The notes beneath the pieces are model-generated. The model did no database searches, had not been told where the DNA came from, and saw only the letters and a list, made by a program, of their open reading frames with translations. A DNA stretch of 64,000 nucleotides from Alistipes montrealensis (GTDB taxonomy: Bacteria; Bacteroidota; Bacteroidia; Bacteroidales; Rikenellaceae). Below are positions 16,261 through 24,766 of the stretch, piece after piece. The translations under genes and the position numbers were made by a program. The stretch lies in the NCBI RefSeq assembly GCF_018362775.1, contig NZ_JAGYXY010000006.1, forward strand, positions 79,106-143,105, given 5' to 3'. Position 1 is the first letter of the stretch. The number at the start of each line of letters is the position of its first letter.

Positions 16261-18138
16261 CTACTCTTTTTTAAGCACGATATTGGCACTGAAGATTTTA
16301 GCGCGCCCGGAGATGAAGTCACGGTACTCCTCGAACAGGTCGCGGGAGTAAGTACCGGCGTGCATGCAAGTGCGCTGTTCGATCGTGATCACCTTGTCCT
16401 GCACCTCCATGCGCAACGAATAGGTCCCGAAAGGCGTCGTGACGCTGCACGGACGGGGCCGTGTCTCGACGTGCATATTCGCGGGAAGGCGGATTTCGAC
16501 GGTCGTAATATCTTCGTAACCCACGGCGCGGTAAATGTCGTACAATCGCTCCTTGTCCCGGTACTGCGAAGTGTCGCGGAACGGCGTCTGCGCGAGGAAA
16601 CAACGGCTGCCCGTGCTGGTGACGTATTTCTCCGAAGCGATGTCGTAGGTGACGGTAATCGACGGCAAAGCCTCTTTCACCTCCTCGCAGGCAATGTTTT
16701 CGACCCGGATCAAGGGGATTTTGAGGTCGCCGAGCAGGAGGTCGGCCTGCTTCTTCGCATCCTTCTTCGGGAAACTCATCAACGATTCATACTGCCCCAC
16801 GGCATAACATTCGGCGACATGTCCCGTCGCCGAGCCGTCCGCGGCAAGCGTTACTTCGACACGCCGGACCATCCGGTTCAGCGTGTCGGCATACTGCGGC
16901 AAAGTCACGAATTCGCCTGTGCCGTTGCGGAAAAGAACGGCGTCGTGCCCTGCAATGTCTTTGTGGACATAACCGAACGGAACGTCCGTATTGGTACATT
17001 CGAGCCACAGGGTTTCGTCTTCGAGCGGCACGCAGAGGATCGCGTGGTTGGCCTGGGCAGGCGATGCGAAATCGGGATACATCCTGCGGCGGTCCGTATG
17101 GATAATCACGTAATGCGACCCGATGCCGCATTCGCGAAGCATCGCGCCGAGGTAGTTAGACAACGCCTTGCAGTCGCCGAACTTCGTTTTGAAGACCTCT
17201 GCGGCAGACATCGGCTGCTGTCCCCCGATGCCGAGCTGGATGCTCACGTAACGGGTCGACTCACCCAGGTAATCGTACAGCGCGCGCACCTTCTCGCGCG
17301 GCGTCGGCAGCGCGTCCGTACGGCGGTGCACCTCCTGTTTGAGGGCATCGGGCAGCACGTCGCGTCCTTCGAGCAGCCCGCACTGCCAGACTCCGTAGGA
17401 AGCCCAGTCGCACATGCTGCCCCGCGTCTTTCCGTACTCGAAATCGTAGGGAGCAGCGAGCACGACCGGCACAAGGTCGACGGACGGGGGCGCTGCGGGT
17501 TCGGGTTTCACGGCGGGGAAGTTCTCCAGCGTCCAGCGGTAAACGTCGCGTCCGTCGGCGGTGGTTTTGACAGGATCGCCGATATTGGCCCCCTTATAGC
17601 CGAATTGCAGCCCGGCGGGAACCGAGACCGTATAGACGCCCTTTTCGAGCGACACCCCCGACCAGCCGACGGGCGCAAAAGCCGGAAAGGTGAGCAAGCC
17701 GTTCTTATAGCCGATTTCGTATTCGTAGCGGACCGTGTAGGGATACGACGGCGAATGGACCTCCAGGTAATAGACAGCACCGTCGGAAGCAAGGCTCTGG
17801 GCCGAAAATTCGGAATACCTGAGTTCCGAGCGTTTCAACTTGCGGACCGTTTTCCCCTGCGCATCGCGGATCGTTCCGCTGAAACTCTTCAGCGTGCGCG
17901 TCGGATCGACATAGCAGGAGAAATTACCCTTTTCGGCCGCCGAACCCTTCAGGACAGTGATCTCCTCGACGTAGCCGGCCGTCGCCGAGACCGGCGAAGA
18001 GTAGACGAAATCGACGGTGCAGAGCCGTACGACGGCATCGCTATGCCGGAGCAGCTCCTCCGCAACGGCAGGGGCCTGCGCCTGCGCGGCAACCGCACAG
18101 GCGCATCCGAGAACCAGGGAAAGCAATCGTCCCATCAT
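16261..18138 (-). CDS. DUF3857/transglutaminase-like secreted protein, active site intact
   Basis: This 625-aa protein has a signal peptide (about 1-21, ending AQA), an N-terminal DUF3857 beta-sandwich (roughly 50-220) and a transglutaminase-like core (about 270-400). The papain-like triad is present: C323 (FGDCKALSNYLG), H365 (QANHAILC) and an acidic residue just after (E380 or D385). Such periplasmic proteins are common in Bacteroidetes; their substrates are unknown. It is the second gene of a two-gene operon; its ATG overlaps the stop of the related gene upstream by 4 bases. The pairing with a Cys-less paralogue is described under findings. Confidence 0.87.
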   Translation of the reverse strand: MMGRLLSLVLGCACAVAAQAQAPAVAEELLRHSDAVVRLCTVDFVYSSPVSATAGYVEEITVLKGSAAEKGNFSCYVDPTRTLKSFSGTIRDAQGKTVRKLKRSELRYSEFSAQSLASDGAVYYLEVHSPSYPYTVRYEYEIGYKNGLLTFPAFAPVGWSGVSLEKGVYTVSVPAGLQFGYKGANIGDPVKTTADGRDVYRWTLENFPAVKPEPAAPPSVDLVPVVLAAPYDFEYGKTRGSMCDWASYGVWQCGLLEGRDVLPDALKQEVHRRTDALPTPREKVRALYDYLGESTRYVSIQLGIGGQQPMSAAEVFKTKFGDCKALSNYLGAMLRECGIGSHYVIIHTDRRRMYPDFASPAQANHAILCVPLEDETLWLECTNTDVPFGYVHKDIAGHDAVLFRNGTGEFVTLPQYADTLNRMVRRVEVTLAADGSATGHVAECYAVGQYESLMSFPKKDAKKQADLLLGDLKIPLIRVENIACEEVKEALPSITVTYDIASEKYVTSTGSRCFLAQTPFRDTSQYRDKERLYDIYRAVGYEDITTVEIRLPANMHVETRPRPCSVTTPFGTYSLRMEVQDKVITIEQRTCMHAGTYSRDLFEEYRDFISGRAKIFSANIVLKKE

Positions 18139-20114
18139 TGCGCGGCATTGGTTTTACGGAGCACGATCCGACTGTTGCTCAGGTCGGCAACCATGCCGTA
18201 GAAGGCATTCACATCCTGGAATTCCGAGGGCAGGAAGAGGATGCGCGGCTGCCGGAAGATGAAATTGAACTGGAGATATTGATGCGTAAGCTGCGAGAGG
18301 TATTTGCAACTGAGTCCCTTTTCACAGGCCGTCATGTTGATATCCTTAGGCAGCTCCTCGACAGCGTAACCCTCGGGCAGTTCCAGCGAGCAGCGGATGT
18401 CGTAGGTAATCGGCTGCGGGAACTCAATGGGCAGCGTACGCGACTGGGCGTTGAGTTCGTTCGTCGACATAAAGGGAATTACCGTCGAATTGACGTAGAT
18501 GAATTCGTCCGTACAGTCGAGCTGGCGGGATATTTCGTAGTCCTGGGCGACCTGAGCCGTCCCGGCATCCCTGACCTCCAGTTCTTCGATCTGGATCCCG
18601 TGCTCCTTTTCCAGCGACTCGATGTACTCCTCCTTCGACTTGGCGGCGGCGTACCTTTTGCTGAGGGTCATCGCCGGCTGGTTGAAATAGGACTCCATAA
18701 TCTTCCCCTTCAGCGTACCGTCGGGTTCGACCCGGACGATCATGCTGATGCCCACGCGGTTCGGCGCCAGATCGGTGAGGTTGCACCACCCGGCTTCGCC
18801 GTCCACGCCGTAAAGGCGCGCGCGGTCCACCGACAGTTCGACAGGCAGCAGGTCGATATCGGAATTGATATCCGTACCGTCGACATAAACATATTTATCG
18901 GCATTCGAAGCATCGCACCCGCCGACGCGCAGCACAAAGGCGTGGATGCCGTCGATAGTCGGATGCGTATAGGAGAGGCGCCCCAGGTGGCGGGGGCTGA
19001 GCATCACCGGGACAACGCTGAATCCGGCATCCTTCAGGGCTGCCATCAACACGAAATTGATGTCGGCGCTCGACCCGGTCCCTTTGCCGGCGGCTGCACG
19101 CGGGCCGTCGGAGAAGAGCCGGTAATCGCCGTTCCACTTCATCTTCGACTGCACGAGGCGCAAGACGGCGCGGGCTTTTTCGACCGGCGTACCGTCAGCG
19201 GCTTTGATCGCGGCAACCTCGTCCTTGAAGGGATTGTTGATACGGGTATGGGAGTCGAACGAACTCTTATGCAAAACCTCGTTGACAGCCCTCCACGAAG
19301 TCGCGAAATTCTGGACTATCGAATAGGGCAATGCGATCTGCGCCAGTTCGAATTTGAGCATCGACCGGAAGTCGTCGAGACACCACACGTAAGGTTCCTT
19401 CTTGAGGGCGGGGATGTCGGTCCCTTCCGCCTTCAGTTTGGTAACGGTATAATTCAAGGTGTTGGCCCCCGAACCGAGCGACTCCGTCGCACTATCCCGG
19501 GTGACATTGATCCGCACATATCCCGTGCTCTCGGAGTTGAAGTTGAAAAACTCGGGGATATTGGCCTGCATACGGCTAAATGCCACGGGAATATCGTGCT
19601 GGAAGACGAACGAAGGAATGTCGGTGATGTTGGCCGAAGTCTTGCGGTATCTGTACTCGATGACCGTACCTTCGCGCACCTCGGGGATCGAGAATTTGAT
19701 GAGACGCCCGTACTCGCCGATCGCCTCGGTAAAGATATACTGTCGTTTGAGCGGGGTTTTCACGATTTTCCCGTCCACCAGGTTGTAAGCCGCAGCATCG
19801 ATACCCGTGATGTTTTCGCGACTCGCCGGACGGTCGTAATAATAGACGCTGACATCGGCATTGCCGACGCCCTCGGGTTTGAGAATTTTGACGCGGGCCC
19901 GGTACTCCTGGACCAGGCTGACCGTCGTGGAGAACTGGTAACTGAGGTAATTATCCTCATAGAGGATGACTGCATCGGCATCGGGGTCTTTCTCGTAACT
20001 CTCCATGCGGAGTTCGTCGAGAGAGACCTTTCCGAAACGATAGTCGTGCTCCTGCGCACAGACGGATGCGCAGGAGATTATCGCCAGAAGCGACAGAAGG
20101 GTCAGTTTTTGCAT
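18135..20114 (-). CDS. DUF3857/transglutaminase-like secreted protein lacking the catalytic Cys
   Basis: This 659-aa paralogue has the same plan as the following gene: a signal peptide (residues 1-20; a weak lipobox, IISC, makes a lipoprotein possible), DUF3857 (about 30-230), a transglutaminase-like core (about 300-420) and a C-terminal beta domain of the DUF3858 type. At the nucleophile position the sequence is GTGSSADINFVL, so S349 replaces Cys. I recall the ADIN pattern as recurring in Bacteroidetes members, which suggests a conserved non-catalytic subfamily rather than a decaying gene (inference). It leads the operon. Upstream lies a 227-base AT-rich gap shared with tRNA-Arg, in which I see no clean box for this strand. 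Confidence 0.85.
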   Translation of the reverse strand: MQKLTLLSLLAIISCASVCAQEHDYRFGKVSLDELRMESYEKDPDADAVILYEDNYLSYQFSTTVSLVQEYRARVKILKPEGVGNADVSVYYYDRPASRENITGIDAAAYNLVDGKIVKTPLKRQYIFTEAIGEYGRLIKFSIPEVREGTVIEYRYRKTSANITDIPSFVFQHDIPVAFSRMQANIPEFFNFNSESTGYVRINVTRDSATESLGSGANTLNYTVTKLKAEGTDIPALKKEPYVWCLDDFRSMLKFELAQIALPYSIVQNFATSWRAVNEVLHKSSFDSHTRINNPFKDEVAAIKAADGTPVEKARAVLRLVQSKMKWNGDYRLFSDGPRAAAGKGTGSSADINFVLMAALKDAGFSVVPVMLSPRHLGRLSYTHPTIDGIHAFVLRVGGCDASNADKYVYVDGTDINSDIDLLPVELSVDRARLYGVDGEAGWCNLTDLAPNRVGISMIVRVEPDGTLKGKIMESYFNQPAMTLSKRYAAAKSKEEYIESLEKEHGIQIEELEVRDAGTAQVAQDYEISRQLDCTDEFIYVNSTVIPFMSTNELNAQSRTLPIEFPQPITYDIRCSLELPEGYAVEELPKDINMTACEKGLSCKYLSQLTHQYLQFNFIFRQPRILFLPSEFQDVNAFYGMVADLSNSRIVLRKTNAAQ

Positions 20115-20292
20115 GATGGGTGAGCGTTTGGGTTTGTTAAATTAAGCAAATTTTCTCAATTTGAACAATTTAAAGCCCAAAATTTTCATTTTCCGGATCA
20201 TTTTTCCCAATTCGCCCGCTCCGGCAGTCCCGGGTCCGGCAAAAGGCAGCGGCTTCAGACAGGCTGCGGAACACAAGAAATCGAACGATAAG

Positions 20293-20323
20293 TTTGCAGT
20301 TAGTCCGAAATTTCTTACTTTTG
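20293..20323 (+). promoter_or_regulatory. tRNA-Arg promoter (TTTG-N19-TACTTTTG)
   Basis: The upstream TTTG (20293-20296) and the TACTTTTG box (20316-20323) are separated by exactly 19 bases, matching the Bacteroidetes consensus. The tRNA begins 19 bases after the box. Confidence 0.8.
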
Positions 20324-20341
20324 CAGCGTTTATCAAACGAT

Positions 20342-20415
20342 GGTCTCGTAGCTCAGTTGGATAGAGCAACAGCCTTCTAAGCTGTCGGTCGTGGGTTCGA
20401 ATCCCGCCGGGATCA
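20342..20415 (+). tRNA. tRNA-Arg (anticodon TCT)
   Basis: A 74-base cloverleaf: acceptor GGTCTCG/CGGGATC (with G-T pairs), D arm GCTCAGTTGGATAGAGC, anticodon stem ACAGC/GCTGT with loop CTTCTAA and T arm GTGGGTTCGAATCCCGC. The anticodon TCT decodes AGA/AGG. The discriminator base is A and CCA is not encoded. It is followed by a strong terminator. Confidence 0.95.
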
Positions 20416-20422
20416 CAGCAAA

Positions 20423-20466
20423 CGGATTGGTTTTTAAGCGATTAAAATCAATCCGCTTTTTATTTT
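20423..20466 (+). terminator. Terminator of tRNA-Arg
   Basis: Long stem (CGGATTGGTTTTTAA with TTAAAATCAATCCG, one bulge), loop GCGA, then CTTTTTATTTT. Confidence 0.88.
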
Positions 20467-20546
20467 AACCAGCTATGCAACCAGCAGATTTTGCCATCCG
20501 GGCGGCTCCTGCGGCAGTGTAAAATACAGTTTTTTACGACATTTAT

Positions 20547-20577
20547 TTTGCCGGGCGGAATATTTTCCCTACATTTG
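20547..20577 (+). promoter_or_regulatory. rpsP promoter (TTTG-N19-TACATTTG)
   Basis: TTTG at 20547-20550 and TACATTTG at 20570-20577, spacer exactly 19. The rpsP ATG lies 60 bases after the box, leaving a leader of about 55 bases. Confidence 0.8.
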
Positions 20578-20637
20578 CAGGCTTAAAAGCCCGAAGGGGT
20601 TAGCGTTTTTTATTAATTACACAAAATTTTATAGCAA

Positions 20638-21195
20638 ATGGCTGTTAAAATTCGTCTGGCACGTCACGGTAAGAAGGGTTATGCCTTCTATCACATCGTT
20701 GCCGCAGATAGCAGAGCGCCACGTGATGGTAAATTCATCGAGAAGTTGGGAACCTACAACCCCAACACGAATCCTGCTACGATTGATCTGGACTTCGTGA
20801 AAGCCCTGGATTGGTTACAGAAAGGCGCACAACCTACGGATACTTGTCGGGCTATCCTCTCGTACAAGGGCGTAATGTACAAGAAACACCTGCTGGGTGG
20901 CGTAGCCAAGGGCGCGTTCACCGAGACCGAGGCCGAAGCCCGCTTCAACAAGTGGATGGAAGCCAAGTCGGGTAAGATCGAGGCCAAGACCAACAAGCTG
21001 GCGACCGACGCCAAGTCGGCCGAGAAGGCTCGTATGGCTGCCGAGGCCAAGATCAAGGAGGAGCGCGCTGCCGCAATCGCCGAGAAGAAGGCTGCCGCAG
21101 ACGCCGCTGCCCGCGAGGCCGCTGCTGCCGCAGCAGCCGAGGCTACGGAAGCTCCCGCCGAAGAGGCTGCTCCGGAAGCACCCGCCGCTGAATAA
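20638..21195 (+). CDS. rpsP: 30S ribosomal protein S16 with long Ala/Glu tail
   Basis: The first 80 or so residues are a standard S16 ([21 protein letters not shown]...[11 protein letters not shown]...[12 protein letters not shown]), which helps assemble the 5' domain of 16S rRNA. A typical S16 ends near residue 80-90; this protein goes on to 185. The extension from about residue 110 is almost only A, E and K and should form one long helix, with a final Pro/Ala/Glu stretch. Extended S16 proteins are known in Bacteroidetes. A terminator follows directly, so rimM has its own transcript or depends on read-through. Confidence 0.95.
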   Translation: MAVKIRLARHGKKGYAFYHIVAADSRAPRDGKFIEKLGTYNPNTNPATIDLDFVKALDWLQKGAQPTDTCRAILSYKGVMYKKHLLGGVAKGAFTETEAEARFNKWMEAKSGKIEAKTNKLATDAKSAEKARMAAEAKIKEERAAAIAEKKAAADAAAREAAAAAAAEATEAPAEEAAPEAPAAE

Positions 21196-21213
21196 GCAGG
21201 TTCTTGTTCCGAT

Positions 21214-21254
21214 AAAAACGGTAAACTTCCGCAAGGGAGATTACCGTTTTTTTT
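21214..21254 (+). terminator. Terminator of rpsP
   Basis: Stem AAAACGGTAA/TTACCGTTTT around a GC-poor loop of about 17 bases, then a run of eight T in total. A weak TATTTTTA box (21256-21263), probably for rimM, follows at once. Confidence 0.8.
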
Positions 21255-21281
21255 GTATTTTTACGCCATAATTCAACTGAC

Positions 21282-21839
21282 ATGATCGTTCCCGCAGGCA
21301 GAATCAACAAATTTTTCGGCACGGAGGGCGGAGTGATGCTCTCGCTCTACCCCGCTTTTCCGGAGGATTTCGACTTAGACACCCCCTTGCGCGTCACCAT
21401 CGACGCACTGGAGGTTCCGCTCTGGTGCGAGCGCTTCGAACGCCGCGGCATCTCGGGAGCCACGGCTGCTTTCGCCGACTTCGACACCCAGCGCCGGGCG
21501 CAGGAACTCCTGGGACTGGAATTCCGCATCGAGCTGGGAGAAGACGAAGACGACGATGAGTTTTACCTCGAAGACCTGATCGGTTTCGCTGTCGAGGCCG
21601 AGGAGGCCGGGGCCATACCCCGGACGGCCGAAAGCAAGGGTGCGGCACAGGCCCCGGAAAAGTTGCACGGCACAGTCACGGATTATTACGACAGCGACGC
21701 CAATCCGCTGTTCGAACTGGAACTCGGCGGCCGGCAGGTACTGGTCCCCGCCGTCGAGGAGTTCATCGCGCACATCGATTTCGAAAAGCGCACGATGCAC
21801 CTGGTACTCCCCGAGGGGTTAATCGACCTGGAACGATGA
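21282..21839 (+). CDS. rimM: Ribosome maturation factor RimM
   Basis: This 185-aa protein assists 30S head maturation and binds S19. The N-terminal RimM domain (MIVPAGRINKFFGTEGGVML...) is followed by a C-terminal PRC-barrel-like half (GTVTDYYDSDANPLFELELGGRQVLVPAVEEFIAHIDFEKR). The VLVPAVEEFI motif is typical. Gene order rpsP-rimM is conserved in bacteria; trmD, often next, is absent. The last bases overlap the ATG of the CPBP-like gene. Confidence 0.92.
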   Translation: MIVPAGRINKFFGTEGGVMLSLYPAFPEDFDLDTPLRVTIDALEVPLWCERFERRGISGATAAFADFDTQRRAQELLGLEFRIELGEDEDDDEFYLEDLIGFAVEAEEAGAIPRTAESKGAAQAPEKLHGTVTDYYDSDANPLFELELGGRQVLVPAVEEFIAHIDFEKRTMHLVLPEGLIDLER

Positions 21840-22327
21840 AAGGAAAATTCACGACAGGACGCCTGCTGAAAAGATGGCGAATCGCGTTGGGCTGCATGCC
21901 GTGGTGGAAATTCGCCGCGCTGGTATTCGTCGCCACATTCGCGGTCAAGACGATCGCCATCCTGCTGTTCGGCATCACGACGGGAATCGAGGACGAGGAC
22001 GTAGACCCCGAACGCGCCCGGCGCATCGGCTGGTTCATAGCCGTCGTCGTCGTGCCGCTGCTGGAAACGCTCATCGCCCAGGCGCTGGTCATCTGGCTCG
22101 TGCACAAGGCGCTGCCCAAATCGTTCTGGTGGCCGGTCATCTTCTCCGCGGCGGTTTTCGGCGGCGGACACCAACAGAGCCCGGTTTACCTGGTCTGCAT
22201 GCTTTTCGTAGGACTGGTATGGGCGTTCGCCTACCAGAGCCGTTTCGAACGGCAGGGGTTTGCCCAGGCATTCTGGCTCATCTTCCTCATACACGCATCG
22301 AACAATGCAATAGCTTTTATTCTCTGA
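21836..22327 (+). CDS. CPBP-like intramembrane protein
   Basis: This 163-aa protein has about four hydrophobic segments and resembles CPBP/CAAX-type intramembrane proteases: ETLIAQ in a TM helix (motif 1), FGGGH (motif 2, FxxxH) and HASNN (motif 3, HxxxN). Motif 1 normally reads EExxxR; here the second Glu and the Arg are missing, so activity is uncertain. CPBP proteins process prenylated or small peptides or give bacteriocin self-immunity; no such partner is seen here. It overlaps rimM by 4 bases and ends 1 base before mnmA. Confidence 0.72.
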   Translation: MKGKFTTGRLLKRWRIALGCMPWWKFAALVFVATFAVKTIAILLFGITTGIEDEDVDPERARRIGWFIAVVVVPLLETLIAQALVIWLVHKALPKSFWWPVIFSAAVFGGGHQQSPVYLVCMLFVGLVWAFAYQSRFERQGFAQAFWLIFLIHASNNAIAFIL

Positions 22328-22328
22328 T

Positions 22329-23528
22329 ATGGCACGGGTGGTAATCGGACTTTCCGGCGGCGTGGATTCGTCGGTGGCGGCCTGGCTCCTCAAACAGCAG
22401 GGGCACGAGGTCGTGGGACTTTTCATGATCAACTGGCACGATACGACGGGAACGCTCGAAGGCGACTGTCCGTGGTACGACGACCGGGTGTTCGCCGAAC
22501 TCGTGGCCAAGAAACTCGACATCGCCCTGCATGTGGTCGACCTCTCGGCAGACTACCGCACGCGTGTCGTGGATTACATGTTCGCCGAATACGAGAAGGG
22601 CCGCACGCCCAATCCCGACGTGTTGTGCAACCGCGAAATCAAATTCGACGTTTTCCTGCGGGAAGCGCTGAAACTGGGCGCCGACTACGTCGCCACGGGC
22701 CACTACTGCCGCAAAGCGGAGGAGACGCTGCCCGACGGGCGCACGGTTTACAAACTTCTTGCGGGCAGCGACCCCAACAAGGACCAGAGCTATTTCCTCT
22801 GCCAGCTTTCGCAGGAACAGTTGAGCCGGGCATTGTTTCCCGTCGGCGGCCTGCTGAAACCCGAGGTGCGGCGCATCGCCGAGGAGCAGGGGCTGGCCAC
22901 AGCCAAACGGAAGGATTCGCAGGGTATCTGCTTCGTGGGCAAGGTCGACCTGCCAACCTTCCTCCAGCAGAAACTCGCCCCCAAGAAGGGCAACGTACAC
23001 GAAATACTCCCCACGTGGCCCAAATACGTACGCGAGGCCGTTCCGGCACAGGGAGCCCCGACGAGCGAACAGTTGGCCGCCCTGGCCGAGCCGTGGCGCT
23101 ACACCGTGCGCGACGGCAAGAAGATCGGCGAGCACAACGGCGCCCACTACTACACCATCGGCCAGCGCAAAGGACTCGGCATCGGGGGCCGCAAGGAGTC
23201 GCTGTTCATCCTCGCGACGGACGTGGCGCAAAACGTGATCTACGTCGGCGAGGGCGACGCACACCCCGGATTGTGGAGGCCCGCGCTGCACATCGCCCCG
23301 GAAGAAATACATTGGGTAGACCCCTTGCATGCCATGCAAGCGCTCACGAGCCGCCGTTTTTCGGTCCGCATCCGCTACCGCCAACCCTTACAGGGGGCAA
23401 CGCTCCACATGCGTCCGGAAGGGCTGTATATCCTGTTCGACGAGCCCCAGCGCGGCATCACCCCGGGGCAGTTCGCTGCGTGGTACGACGGCGACGAGCT
23501 GGTCGGATCGGGCGTGATCGAGAACTGA
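22329..23528 (+). CDS. mnmA: tRNA-specific 2-thiouridylase MnmA
   Basis: This 399-aa enzyme puts sulfur on U34 of tRNA-Lys, -Glu and -Gln. It has the PP-loop SGGVDSS near the N-terminus, the nucleophile Cys in PDVLCNREIKF, the second catalytic Cys in GICFVGK, and the tRNA-contacting KDQSYFL segment. It is somewhat longer than E. coli MnmA (368 aa) because of loops around residues 120-135 and 230-255. It lies one base after the CPBP-like gene and is followed 14 bases later by the SGNH hydrolase gene. Confidence 0.95.
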   Translation: MARVVIGLSGGVDSSVAAWLLKQQGHEVVGLFMINWHDTTGTLEGDCPWYDDRVFAELVAKKLDIALHVVDLSADYRTRVVDYMFAEYEKGRTPNPDVLCNREIKFDVFLREALKLGADYVATGHYCRKAEETLPDGRTVYKLLAGSDPNKDQSYFLCQLSQEQLSRALFPVGGLLKPEVRRIAEEQGLATAKRKDSQGICFVGKVDLPTFLQQKLAPKKGNVHEILPTWPKYVREAVPAQGAPTSEQLAALAEPWRYTVRDGKKIGEHNGAHYYTIGQRKGLGIGGRKESLFILATDVAQNVIYVGEGDAHPGLWRPALHIAPEEIHWVDPLHAMQALTSRRFSVRIRYRQPLQGATLHMRPEGLYILFDEPQRGITPGQFAAWYDGDELVGSGVIEN

Positions 23529-23542
23529 CCAAACCTGAAACC

Positions 23543-24616
23543 ATGATAAAACACCTTGCACTTATCGCCGCCGGAGCGCTGTTTCTGCACACTGCAACGG
23601 CCCAGAAGTACGTCGACGCCTCGACGCTGACCATCATCGGCCGCACCTGTCCGATGGAAGGACATCCCTATTACCGGGTCGATACGACACGCTACCATTT
23701 CGACGAAAAGATCATACGCACCTACTGCGGCTACCCCGCGGGCATGGCCGTGCTTTTCACCACCGACAGCCGCCGGATCGAGGCCCGCTGGACCACGGCC
23801 CCGCGCAACTACGGCTGGAACATGACCCCGGTCCTGCAACGCGGCATGGACCTCTACGTCCGGGAAAACGGCGTGTGGACAATGGCCGGGGCGGCGCGTC
23901 CCGGATTGCAGGACAAACACGCCGGCACGATCGTCGACCACATGGACGGACAGCCCAAAGAGTGCATGCTCTACCTGCCGGCGTGGAGCGAGTTGCTGAC
24001 GCTGGAGATCGGCGTGGACGACGACGCTTCGGTTTCTCCGCTCGAATCGCCCTACAAACACCGTGTCGTCGTCTTCGGATCGAGCGTCACCCACGGCGCC
24101 TCGGCCAGCCGCCCGGGTATGGCTTACCCGGCGCGCATGAGCCGTATGACGGGCATCGAGTTCGTCAACCTGGGTTACAGCGGCAGTTGCAAACTCCAAC
24201 CCGAATTCGCGCGGCTGCTCGCCGAAACCGATGCCGACGCATTCCTGTTCGACGCTTTCTCGAACCCCGGCCCGGCCCAAATACGCGAACGGCTCGACGG
24301 GTTTGTCGCAACGCTCGTCAAAGCCCATCCCGACAAACCGCTGATCTTCATGCAGACCCACTGGCACACCGCGGGCAACCTCGACCAAGAGGCTGCGAAA
24401 TTCCACCGCGAGCGGATCGACACCGTCGACGAAATGATGCGGCGGCTGGCGAAACAATACAACAACGTCTATTTCCTCGACGGCGAGTGGTTTCTCGGCA
24501 AAGACGCCGAAGGGACCATCGACTGCGACCACGGTTCCGACCTGGGATTCGACCGCATGATCGCCGAGCGGCTGCCCCGCATCGCGAAAATCCTGCGTAA
24601 ATACGGGATCAAATAG
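23543..24616 (+). CDS. Secreted SGNH/GDSL-type hydrolase
   Basis: This 357-aa protein has a signal peptide (about 1-20, ending ATAQ), an N-terminal beta domain (about 25-165) and an SGNH hydrolase domain. Block I reads FGSSVTHGAS, with the nucleophile Ser in GSS rather than GDS; block II has the NLGYSGS glycine; the C-terminal acid/base pair is DCDHGSD. The N-terminal beta domain is typical of Bacteroidetes SGNH enzymes that deacetylate glycans or other esters. The start is set by the signal peptide. It probably belongs to the rimM-mnmA run. Confidence 0.85.
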   Translation: MIKHLALIAAGALFLHTATAQKYVDASTLTIIGRTCPMEGHPYYRVDTTRYHFDEKIIRTYCGYPAGMAVLFTTDSRRIEARWTTAPRNYGWNMTPVLQRGMDLYVRENGVWTMAGAARPGLQDKHAGTIVDHMDGQPKECMLYLPAWSELLTLEIGVDDDASVSPLESPYKHRVVVFGSSVTHGASASRPGMAYPARMSRMTGIEFVNLGYSGSCKLQPEFARLLAETDADAFLFDAFSNPGPAQIRERLDGFVATLVKAHPDKPLIFMQTHWHTAGNLDQEAAKFHRERIDTVDEMMRRLAKQYNNVYFLDGEWFLGKDAEGTIDCDHGSDLGFDRMIAERLPRIAKILRKYGIK

Positions 24617-24766
24617 CCTTTCCCGCATCGTTACACCCCGGCCGGCATGGCCGAAAGTCCGAAGTACGACATCAAATACAATGTAAACCATATCAGCGAA
24701 ATCGCCAGGTTCCCCGGCTGTTCGCCGCGTGATTTCCTTCCCGAAAATTCCCTTTAAACCCCGATC

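Noticed and set aside
20142..20369. Short frames on both strands between the DUF3857 gene and tRNA-Arg
   Set aside because: They overlap the tRNA and its promoter and have no coding character.
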